A DNA stretch of 22,815 nt, from the NCBI GenBank assembly GCA_965656445.1, contig CBFHKO010000018.1:1-22815 (forward strand), written 5' to 3'. Below, piece after piece: positions 9,361 to 16,672 of the stretch. The stretch comes from JAHEJA01 sp965656445 (lineage in GTDB: Bacteria; Pseudomonadota; Alphaproteobacteria; Rhodobacterales; Rhodobacteraceae). The translations under genes were made by a program, and so were the position numbers. The notes under the pieces are model-generated. The model was given only the letters and a program-made list of their open reading frames with translations, was not told the origin of the DNA and ran no database searches. The first letter of the stretch is position 1; the number at the start of each line of letters is the position of its first letter.

Positions 9361-9401
9361 AATAGTGCCTTAGCAAAAAGTGCGACGTAATGCGCACTAT
9401 T
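9361..9401. repeat. Nested inverted repeats in the atp upstream region
   Basis: AATAGTGC at 9361-9368 is inverted at 9394-9401. Inside it, AGTGCG at 9379-9384 is inverted at 9393-9398, so the right arm can pair with either left element. It overlaps the best candidate -10 (TACAAT on the - strand, 9404-9399) for the atp operon. It could be an operator or alternative leader hairpins. Confidence 0.35.
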
Positions 9402-9432
9402 GTATCCATAAAATTGGGCGTTTTTGGGTCAA
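9399..9432 (-). promoter_or_regulatory. Weak candidate promoter for atpHAGDC
   Basis: On the - strand TTGACC (9432-9427) and TACAAT (9404-9399) resemble -35 and -10 boxes, but the 22-base spacer is too long for a standard sigma-70 promoter. Only the -10 may be used. If so, the leader before atpH is about 200 bases. Low confidence. Confidence 0.2.
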
Positions 9433-9469
9433 ATACGATTCCATTTTAGTACAAAAGTTGAAATTTTAT

Positions 9470-10228
9470 TTAGTCACGGGTCCGCATTGCCGGCTTTGGA
9501 GCGACATTCGTTAAGCCCTCAAGGATACCCAATGTTCGCGTGCTTTTGTCTCGCACTTTATTTCCCGGTGGCAGAAGTGCAGATTTGCTGACTTCAACAA
9601 TAATCACACCGCCTGTGCCGACGGGAAGTTTTCGACCAAGTTTTTCCATCACTGGGCTTGCACGCCGCCACATGGATTTAAAAGAGGGCGGGAAAAAGAG
9701 GGCCGCAGACTGCCGGATAGGGGCAAACCTATGGATGCGCAGCTGTGTTTCCAATTGCCCCGGAGAATAAGGACGCCCAAATCCGAACGGCGTGGCATCA
9801 TTGCGCGACCACAAACCTGCGCGATTGGGCACAATAAATATAGCCCGCCCGCCAGGACCAAGAACGCGCTCTGCTTCACACAGCATCGCAGACATGTCGT
9901 CGCTCGTCTCCAGACCATGGAGCACCAATAACTTGTCCACATGACCTGTTTCTAGCGGCCAAAACCGCTCATCTGTCAAAACGGACACATTAGATTGCCC
10001 CGCAGGCCAAGCCATCACCCCTTGCGGGCCCGGCATCAATGCGATGACTCGACGGGCATCTTTCAAAAACGGGCGGAGCAGAGGCGCAGCAAACCCAAAT
10101 CCAACCACCGTTTGACCTGAAACATCCGGCCACAACTCAGCAATACAAGAGCGAAGCGCCTTTTGTGTCGCCCGCCCCAAAGCTTGGCGATAATAAAAAT
10201 TTCTAAGGTCTCGCACGTCAAGGTGCAT
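9470..10228 (-). CDS. Class I SAM-dependent methyltransferase-like protein
   Basis: Likely cytoplasmic methyltransferase of 252 residues; the substrate is not known. A degenerate SAM-binding motif I is seen as VVGFGFAAPLL at about 43-53, and the later CEAERVLGPGGRAIFIVPN is the typical motif around strands 4 and 5 (an ERVL.PGG turn). A basic, proline-containing segment follows. The ATG at 10228 is preceded by GAGAGGG at normal spacing, so I prefer it to the ATG at 10255. It diverges from gloB with only 62 bases between the starts. A clear acidic residue after motif I, which normally contacts the SAM ribose, is not obvious, so activity is less certain than the fold. Confidence 0.75.
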   Translation of the reverse strand: MHLDVRDLRNFYYRQALGRATQKALRSCIAELWPDVSGQTVVGFGFAAPLLRPFLKDARRVIALMPGPQGVMAWPAGQSNVSVLTDERFWPLETGHVDKLLVLHGLETSDDMSAMLCEAERVLGPGGRAIFIVPNRAGLWSRNDATPFGFGRPYSPGQLETQLRIHRFAPIRQSAALFFPPSFKSMWRRASPVMEKLGRKLPVGTGGVIIVEVSKSALLPPGNKVRDKSTRTLGILEGLTNVAPKPAMRTRD

Positions 10229-10290
10229 TGCATCGCCCTCTCGGATCGGCAACATTCAAGATCAACATAAGCGATTAATCTGGAAATGCT

Positions 10291-11058
10291 ATGACTTTTG
10301 AACTTGTTACAATCCCATGCCTCCAAGACAATTATGCCTACCTCCTTCACAACAGCCAAGACAATACGACATTGGCCGTGGATGTCCCAGAGGCCCAACC
10401 CATATCTGATGTGCTAGCGTCCAAAAATTGGACTTTGACGCATATTCTCCTGACACATCACCATTGGGATCATGTAGATGGATTGGCGGATCTTTTGAAT
10501 GATCATCCTGCTCAAGTCATCGGCGCCACAGCAGATGCGGATCGATTGCCGCCGCTTCAGATAGCAGTCAGCGAAGGCGAGACCTTGGAACTTGGCTCCG
10601 CGCAAGCTCATGTTTTGGATGTCTCAGGCCATACCCAAAATCACATTGCTGTCTATATCCCTGATGCAAAAGTGGTCTTTACAGCAGATAGCTTGATGGC
10701 ATTGGGATGTGGGCGTCTCTTTGAAGGAACACCAGATCAAATGTGGACGAGCCTCAGCAAACTTGCACAGCTTCCAGCGGATACGGTTGTCTGTTCGGGG
10801 CATGAATACACGGCAGCAAATGCCGAATTCGCGATTACTATCGATCCTGACAATGAGGCACTCTTGCAAAGGAAACGGGACATCGCCGAGAAACGAGCGA
10901 AGGGCGAAGCCACGGTGCCATCTCTTTTGGCCCTCGAGCTTGCAACCAATCCTTTCCTAAGGGCCGCGGATCCAAAAATCCGCAGGCATCTCGGCATGAT
11001 GGACGCAACTGATGCAGAAGTTTTTACGGAAATTCGCAAGCGCAAAGATAATTTTTAA
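10291..11058 (+). CDS. gloB: Hydroxyacylglutathione hydrolase (glyoxalase II)
   Basis: Metallo-beta-lactamase-fold enzyme that hydrolyses S-lactoylglutathione to lactate and glutathione, the second step of methylglyoxal detoxification. The protein has 255 residues, the usual length. Metal ligands are all present: THHHWDH at 55-61, H114 in SGHTQNH, D133 in TADSLMALGCGRLFEG, and H171 in CSGHEYTAANAEFA. The last two blocks are specific to glyoxalase II rather than other members of the superfamily. The C-terminal helical region (NPFLRA) fits glutathione binding. It is transcribed away from the methyltransferase gene and ends 150 bases before clpA. Confidence 0.95.
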   Translation: MTFELVTIPCLQDNYAYLLHNSQDNTTLAVDVPEAQPISDVLASKNWTLTHILLTHHHWDHVDGLADLLNDHPAQVIGATADADRLPPLQIAVSEGETLELGSAQAHVLDVSGHTQNHIAVYIPDAKVVFTADSLMALGCGRLFEGTPDQMWTSLSKLAQLPADTVVCSGHEYTAANAEFAITIDPDNEALLQRKRDIAEKRAKGEATVPSLLALELATNPFLRAADPKIRRHLGMMDATDAEVFTEIRKRKDNF

Positions 11059-11080
11059 ACGCAAAACTAACGGAAAAAGG

Positions 11081-11099
11081 CATAAATTCAAAATTTATG
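11081..11099. repeat. AT-rich perfect palindrome between gloB and clpA
   Basis: CATAAATT at 11081-11088 is perfectly inverted at 11092-11099 with a 3-base gap. There is no T tract after it, so it is a poor terminator for gloB. It lies 19 bases before the candidate clpA -35 and could be a regulator binding site. Confidence 0.35.
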
Positions 11100-11117
11100 G
11101 CACAGAATTTGTAATTA

Positions 11118-11152
11118 CCCCTTGAAGAGTTCGCAAGATCGACCACACTTTA
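11118..11152 (+). promoter_or_regulatory. Candidate heat-shock-type (RpoH) promoter of clpA
   Basis: CCCCTTGAA (11118-11126) closely matches the RpoH -35 consensus core CCCTTGAA. After a 16-base spacer, CCACACTTTA (11143-11152) partly resembles the C-rich RpoH -10. The start of clpA is about 57 bases downstream. ClpA is a heat-shock gene in many proteobacteria. The -10 match is imperfect. Confidence 0.35.
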
Positions 11153-11208
11153 GACATATCGAGACAACGTTTGCGACCACTGCAAACTAAACGAAAGGAG
11201 CACCCATC

Positions 11209-13542
11209 GTGCCTTCATTTTCGAATACACTAGAACAAGCAATCCATGCATCCCTCGCGCTCGCCAACTCGCGATCGCACGAGTTTGCAACGCTCGAACA
11301 TCTGTTGTTGTCTCTTTTGGATGAACCCGATGCGCTTCAGGTTTTACATGCCTGTGACGTAAACGTGGACGAACTTCGCGAAACACTTGTTGAATTCATC
11401 GAAGACGACTTGGCGTCTTTGACGTTGGAAACCAAAGACACCGAAGCTGTGCCAACAGCTGCGTTTCAAAGGGTAATTTCGCGCGCGGCGATCCACGTTC
11501 AATCCTCTGGTCGCAACGAAGTGACCGGCGCGAATGTTTTGGTTGCCATTTTCGCCGAACGCGAAAGCAATGCGGCCTATTTCCTTCAAGATCAGGACAT
11601 GACGCGCTATGACGCCGTTAATTATATTTCTCATGGCGTTGCAAAGAACCCAGCCTACGGCGAAAATCGCCCGTTGACAGGGGCCGATGATGACGGACAA
11701 GACGGCGCGTTTGACGGATCAAAACCAGATCAACAAGAAAAGAAAGAAAGCGCGCTCGCTAAATATTGCGTGGACTTAAACGCCAAAGCGCACGAAGGCG
11801 ATATTGATCCGCTGATCGGCCGCTCCAGCGAAGTGGAACGCTGTGTTCAAGTGCTCTGCCGTCGCCGTAAAAACAACCCTCTCTTGGTTGGTGATCCCGG
11901 CGTTGGGAAAACCGCGATCGCCGAAGGACTAGCCCGCAAAGTTGTTTCAGGCGATATCCCAGAGGTTTTGGAAAACACCACTATCTATTCGTTGGATATG
12001 GGCGCTCTTTTGGCGGGCACACGGTATCGTGGCGATTTCGAAGAACGCCTCAAGGCCGTCGTGACCGAGCTTGAAGATCATCCAGACGCGGTTTTGTTCA
12101 TCGACGAAATCCACACTGTGATTGGCGCTGGTGCAACATCAGGGGGAGCGATGGATGCATCCAATTTGTTGAAACCCGCTCTGCAAGGCGGCAAACTTCG
12201 CACGATGGGCTCAACAACCTACAAAGAATTCCGTCAGCACTTTGAAAAAGATCGCGCCCTTAGCCGTCGTTTCCAGAAAATTGACGTAAATGAGCCAAGT
12301 GTCGAAGATACGATTAAAATCCTCAAAGGGATCAAAACCTATTTTGAGGATCATCACGGGATCAAATATACGGCAGACGCGATTAAAACGGCTGTTGAAC
12401 TGGCCGCCCGCTATATCACTGACCGCAAATTGCCTGACAAAGCGATTGATGTGATCGACGAAGCTGGTGCCGCACAGCATCTCTTGGCTGAAAGCAAGCG
12501 GCGCAAAACAATTGGCGTCAAGGAAATCGAAGCTGTCGTTGCCAAAATTGCGCGTATCCCGCCGAAGAACGTGACAAAAGACGATGCTGTTGTTCTGAAA
12601 GACCTAGAGAAAAGCCTCAAGCGTGTGGTGTTTGGTCAGGATTCGGCGATCGAGGCTCTGTCGTCGGCGATCAAATTGGCGCGTGCTGGACTTCGTGAAC
12701 CCGAAAAGCCCATTGGTAGCTATCTCTTTGCTGGCCCAACTGGTGTCGGTAAAACCGAAGTCGCCAAACAGCTAGCGGATACGCTTGGCGTTGAATTGCT
12801 GCGGTTTGATATGTCTGAATACATGGAAAAGCATGCGGTTTCGCGTTTGATTGGCGCACCTCCCGGCTATGTCGGATTTGATCAAGGTGGTCAATTGACC
12901 GACGGCATCGATCAGCATCCTCATTGTGTTCTCTTGTTGGATGAAATCGAAAAAGCGCACCCAGATGTCTACAACATTTTGTTGCAGGTTATGGATCACG
13001 GAACATTAACGGATCACAACGGACGTTCCGTTGATTTCCGCAACGTGATCTTGATCATGACGTCTAACGCTGGGGCCGCTGAACAAGCTAAATCCGCAAT
13101 TGGATTTGGTCGTGACCGCCGCGAAGGTGAAGATACCGCCGCAATTGAACGGACATTTACGCCTGAATTCCGCAACCGTTTGGATGCGGTGGTGAGCTTT
13201 GGTGCCCTTCCAAAAGAAGTGATCATGCAGGTCGTTGAGAAATTCGTCCTTCAACTCGAAGCGCAGCTCATGGATCGGCATGTGTCTATTGAGATCACCA
13301 GCGCCGCAACAGCATGGCTCGCGGACAAAGGCTATGACGATAAAATGGGGGCACGACCTCTGTCCCGTGTCATCCAAGAACACATCAAGAAGCCATTGGC
13401 CGAAGAATTGTTATTCGGAAAACTCGCCAAAGGTGGCTTGGTCAAAGTGGGAGTCAAAGATGGCAAATTACACCTAGACCTCAAGGGGCCGGACAATCCA
13501 CGTCTTTCCAAGGACAAGACGCCATTGTTGACCGCGGATTGA
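11209..13542 (+). CDS. clpA: ATP-dependent Clp protease ATP-binding subunit ClpA
   Basis: AAA+ unfoldase that threads substrates into the ClpP protease in the cytoplasm. The protein has 777 residues, full length. An N-terminal Clp_N repeat domain covers about 1-145, followed by a charged, variable linker. D1 has the P-loop GDPGVGKT at 228-235 and the Walker B LFIDEIH; D2 has GPTGVGKT at 509-516. The IGF tripeptide at 631-633 is the ClpP-docking loop. The N domain and the absence of a long middle coiled coil distinguish it from ClpB. The GTG start at 11209 has AAGGAG 8 bases before it. The adaptor gene clpS, often just upstream in alphaproteobacteria, is not here. The stop overlaps the next gene. 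Confidence 0.97.
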   Translation: MPSFSNTLEQAIHASLALANSRSHEFATLEHLLLSLLDEPDALQVLHACDVNVDELRETLVEFIEDDLASLTLETKDTEAVPTAAFQRVISRAAIHVQSSGRNEVTGANVLVAIFAERESNAAYFLQDQDMTRYDAVNYISHGVAKNPAYGENRPLTGADDDGQDGAFDGSKPDQQEKKESALAKYCVDLNAKAHEGDIDPLIGRSSEVERCVQVLCRRRKNNPLLVGDPGVGKTAIAEGLARKVVSGDIPEVLENTTIYSLDMGALLAGTRYRGDFEERLKAVVTELEDHPDAVLFIDEIHTVIGAGATSGGAMDASNLLKPALQGGKLRTMGSTTYKEFRQHFEKDRALSRRFQKIDVNEPSVEDTIKILKGIKTYFEDHHGIKYTADAIKTAVELAARYITDRKLPDKAIDVIDEAGAAQHLLAESKRRKTIGVKEIEAVVAKIARIPPKNVTKDDAVVLKDLEKSLKRVVFGQDSAIEALSSAIKLARAGLREPEKPIGSYLFAGPTGVGKTEVAKQLADTLGVELLRFDMSEYMEKHAVSRLIGAPPGYVGFDQGGQLTDGIDQHPHCVLLLDEIEKAHPDVYNILLQVMDHGTLTDHNGRSVDFRNVILIMTSNAGAAEQAKSAIGFGRDRREGEDTAAIERTFTPEFRNRLDAVVSFGALPKEVIMQVVEKFVLQLEAQLMDRHVSIEITSAATAWLADKGYDDKMGARPLSRVIQEHIKKPLAEELLFGKLAKGGLVKVGVKDGKLHLDLKGPDNPRLSKDKTPLLTAD

Positions 13543-14513
13543 TCAGAGCATCCAAATATCTTGCACTGGGCGCCCTCATCGCGCCCAGTTTGCTATTTGC
13601 CAATGATCTTTCGCTCTCAATTCCAATTGACTGTGAACTCGGCAAATCCTGTTACATCCAACAATACGTCGATCATGATCCCTCTTCAAAATGGTCTGAT
13701 TATCGGTGTTCCTCCCTGAGCTACGACACGCACAAAGGCACTGATTTTGCCCTGCCCACTTTGTCGGACATCAATAAAGGCGTTGCAGTTTTGGCCGCCG
13801 CTGATGGTATCGTTGCCGCCTTTCGCGATAATGTTGAGGACAAACTCTATAGACCGGAAAATGCGGCTGAGGTCGCTGGCAAAGAATGCGGAAACGGCGT
13901 TGTCATAAACCATGATGGAGGATGGCAAACACAATATTGCCACCTTAAAAAGGGCTCGGTCTCTGTCGTGAAAGGGCAACAAGTCAAAACAGGCGACATG
14001 CTCGGTCATGTTGGGCTCAGCGGCAAAACACAATTTCCGCATGTGCATTTATCGGTCAGAAAAAACCAAATGGTGATCGACCCCTTTAGCCCCAAGGGTC
14101 GGCTGTCCTGCAACCCAGATCCAACGGAATCGTTGTGGGTAGACGAATTGGACTATGTGGCCGGTGGATTTTTAAACGTTGGATTTTACGACGCCGTACC
14201 AAGTTTCGAGGACATCAAAGCAGGCACCATTAACGCGGATCATCTAACCACATCCTCTGACGCTCTGGTCCTTTATGCCCATAGCTTTGGAACTCAAACG
14301 GACGACATCATTCGCTTTACAATCGAAGGTCCGCGCGGCGTGATCCATGAGCAGGAAACCACAATGACCAAGAACCAAGCCATGGCAATGCGGGCCTCTG
14401 GTCGAAAATCAAAGCGGCGCTATTGGAACGCAAGTGACTATCTCGGCATCGTCGAATTGGTGCGGGACGGGCTCGTCATCGATCAGTCTGAGACTACGAT
14501 AACATTGAAATAA
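13539..14513 (+). CDS. Secreted M23 (LytM-type) metallopeptidase
   Basis: Predicted periplasmic zinc peptidase of 324 residues acting on peptidoglycan cross-links or peptide stems. A signal peptide covers about 1-21 (hydrophobic ALGALIAPSLLFA, then ND). The catalytic set is complete: H65 and D69 in HKGTD, H135 in YCHL, and H168 and H170 in PHVHLS. Thus it should be an active enzyme and not one of the degenerate LytM activators such as EnvC. Several cysteines suggest disulfides. Residues from about 190 form a C-terminal domain I do not recognise. The start is TTG at 13539, overlapping the clpA stop as TTGA; it is the only start that gives the full signal peptide. The stop abuts the stop of the convergent OmpA-like gene. 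Confidence 0.88.
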   Translation: MIRASKYLALGALIAPSLLFANDLSLSIPIDCELGKSCYIQQYVDHDPSSKWSDYRCSSLSYDTHKGTDFALPTLSDINKGVAVLAAADGIVAAFRDNVEDKLYRPENAAEVAGKECGNGVVINHDGGWQTQYCHLKKGSVSVVKGQQVKTGDMLGHVGLSGKTQFPHVHLSVRKNQMVIDPFSPKGRLSCNPDPTESLWVDELDYVAGGFLNVGFYDAVPSFEDIKAGTINADHLTTSSDALVLYAHSFGTQTDDIIRFTIEGPRGVIHEQETTMTKNQAMAMRASGRKSKRRYWNASDYLGIVELVRDGLVIDQSETTITLK

Positions 14514-16670
14514 TCACCGCTCTGTCAGTTTCAGCTCAATACGTCGATTTTGCGCGCGGGCTTCATCCGTATCATCGAAATTGACCGGTTGATGTTCCCC
14601 AAATCCATTGGCGGCCAATCGCGATGCGGGCATGCCCAATTCAGAGATCATGAATTTCACAACCGACAGCGCGCGCGCCTGTGACAATTCCCAGTTATCC
14701 TTGAACACCCCGAAGCCTGACAGCGGTGTATCATCCGTATGCCCATCCACGCGAATGACCCAATCAATGCCGTCGGGGATGTCATTCATAACAGTCTGCA
14801 GCAGACTGCCGACTTTTGTGATCTCTTGCTCGCCTTCAAAGGAAAGCGTCGCACCACCGGGAGGAAACAAAACCTCTGATGAAAACACAAAGCGGTCGCC
14901 GACAACTTTGACCCCTTCTTTGCCGCTCAGCACTTCCCGCAAGCGGCCAAAGAATTCGGATTTGTATTTAGCCAAGTCCTCAGCCGTCGACGCCAAGCGA
15001 TCCCGTTCCGCCTCAAGTCTGAGCCGTTCAGCTTCTTCTAACTCTCGACGTTTCTTTTGCTCTGATGCAGCGCGCGCTAAGGCAGCGTTCAAGCGATTGC
15101 CCAGGTTTTGCAACTGGGCCTTTGAAGCAGCATCCGCCTCCTCAGAGATTTCAAGGATTGACTGCAATTCACCTAGCTGTTTGCGCAGCTCTGTGACTTG
15201 TTGGTTCAACAGGGCTGTTTGCCGTTCCGCCTCAAGCAGTTCTGAGCTAGTTTTGTCGGCAAGCTCCGATTTTTCAGCCAAGGCGTCTTGAGCCTCTTGC
15301 AATAGCAATTGACGCTCTATGGACTCGTTGAGCCGTACATCAGCCAACTGCTCGGCTGCAAGTTTTGCGGCCAAGGCTTGTTCCAATTGATTTTGCACGT
15401 CTTCGACAGAATTCTCAGCAGATAACAGCGCTGCCAATGCCGTGGCCAATTGCTGTTCAAGGCTTTGCGCCCCCTGTTTAACCTCGGCCAATTCAGCAAG
15501 CTGGTCTTTCAACGTCGCGGTTTGATCTTCGGCGTTGGCCTGCGCTGTGCGGGCCGCTTGCAAGTCGATCAAGGCTTGCGCCATTTCAGATTGCAAGTTC
15601 GACAATTGGGTTTCGCTCGCACGGGCCTGAGTACCCGCTGCATCGGCTTGGTCGCGCAATGCATTAAATTCTGTTTCCAAATTTTGGATCTTGGCCATGG
15701 CAGCCGCTAGCGCGATATTTGCCTCCGATAGTTCCGTTTGCACGCTATCGCGTTGCTCTGAAACGGAATTCAGCTCTGCTTGTTGATCCGCTACACTTAA
15801 TTGGCTGGCCTCTAAGGCCAAAAGGGTTTGCGTTAGGCTTTCATCCAGTTTTTGCTGAGCAGCCTCGGCCGCAGCCAACAAGGTCAATGTGTCCTCTGCC
15901 CGCTGACGCTGTTCCTCAAGGGCAAGGGTCATTGCCGTCAACTCGGCATCCGCAGTTTCCAAACGCTTTCGCAATTCCTCTGCGGCGGCGGCCTCGACCA
16001 ATCGCGCGGCTTCAGCTTGGCTAAAGGCTTCTGTTTGTTCGGCTAAATTGGCTTCAGCATCTGACTTCGCTTTTTCTAGACTTGCAACCAAGGCTTCAAA
16101 GGCATCTTTTTCTGCCGCATCGCGCCGTGCTTGCTCTGCGGCGGCATCGATTTCAGAGCGCGCAGACGCCAATGCCAATGACAATGACTCTTGTTCGCTG
16201 AGCAGGTTTTGCTTTTCGGTCTCAAGTTGGGAAATGACGGTTTGTGATTGCGCTTGCGCTGCCAACAGCCCTGCCACTTGGGCCTCAAACGACGTGATCT
16301 GATCGCGCGCTTGGGCCAATTCTGTTTGCTGAGCATCCCGCTCTGCGGTCAAACTAGCGATTAAGGCGCTCTGCGCGCTCAACTCATTTTGACGCTCGTC
16401 CAAAGTGGCGCTGAGAACACCCAAATCGCTTTCGAGCGTTTGAACGCGATCACGTTCTAATCCAAGAGCCGCCGCGATTTCGGCAATTTCCATGTTCAAC
16501 GTATTGAGCTCAGTTTCTTGACCCATAATTGTTTCGCGCAAGACAAATTGAATCACCATGAAAATGGTCAAAACAAACATCAACACCAATAAGAGACCTG
16601 TCATGGCATCGACAAATCCGGGCCATATGGAGGCTTGAAAGCGTTGACCAGTGCGACGCGACAGAGACAT
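14514..16670 (-). CDS. MotB-like inner-membrane protein with giant coiled coil and OmpA peptidoglycan-binding domain
   Basis: Protein of 718 residues. A short cytoplasmic N terminus precedes one membrane helix (about 16-38). It begins WPGFVDAMTGLLLVLMF, with an Asp at 21 in the place of the proton-carrying Asp of MotB, TolR and ExbD. A continuous Ala/Glu/Gln/Leu-rich coiled coil follows (about 45-585), with no proline from residue 18 to 602. The C-terminal OmpA/MotB domain (about 588-718) shows GHTDDTPL at 643-650 and NWELSQARA at 659-667, the usual peptidoglycan-contact residues. The start has GGGAG upstream and lies 2 bases after the MotA-like stop, so the pair is one unit. Role unknown; I infer an ion-driven stator anchored in the cell wall. 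Confidence 0.87.
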   Translation of the reverse strand: MSLSRRTGQRFQASIWPGFVDAMTGLLLVLMFVLTIFMVIQFVLRETIMGQETELNTLNMEIAEIAAALGLERDRVQTLESDLGVLSATLDERQNELSAQSALIASLTAERDAQQTELAQARDQITSFEAQVAGLLAAQAQSQTVISQLETEKQNLLSEQESLSLALASARSEIDAAAEQARRDAAEKDAFEALVASLEKAKSDAEANLAEQTEAFSQAEAARLVEAAAAEELRKRLETADAELTAMTLALEEQRQRAEDTLTLLAAAEAAQQKLDESLTQTLLALEASQLSVADQQAELNSVSEQRDSVQTELSEANIALAAAMAKIQNLETEFNALRDQADAAGTQARASETQLSNLQSEMAQALIDLQAARTAQANAEDQTATLKDQLAELAEVKQGAQSLEQQLATALAALLSAENSVEDVQNQLEQALAAKLAAEQLADVRLNESIERQLLLQEAQDALAEKSELADKTSSELLEAERQTALLNQQVTELRKQLGELQSILEISEEADAASKAQLQNLGNRLNAALARAASEQKKRRELEEAERLRLEAERDRLASTAEDLAKYKSEFFGRLREVLSGKEGVKVVGDRFVFSSEVLFPPGGATLSFEGEQEITKVGSLLQTVMNDIPDGIDWVIRVDGHTDDTPLSGFGVFKDNWELSQARALSVVKFMISELGMPASRLAANGFGEHQPVNFDDTDEARAQNRRIELKLTER

Positions 16671-16672
16671 AG

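Noticed and set aside
14608..15291. Open frame of 227 codons on the + strand, opposite the coiled-coil gene
   Set aside because: It is a mirror of the repetitive Ala/Glu/Gln-rich codons of the - strand gene, giving a Ser-rich low-complexity product with no domain. The - strand gene has clear domains over the same bases.
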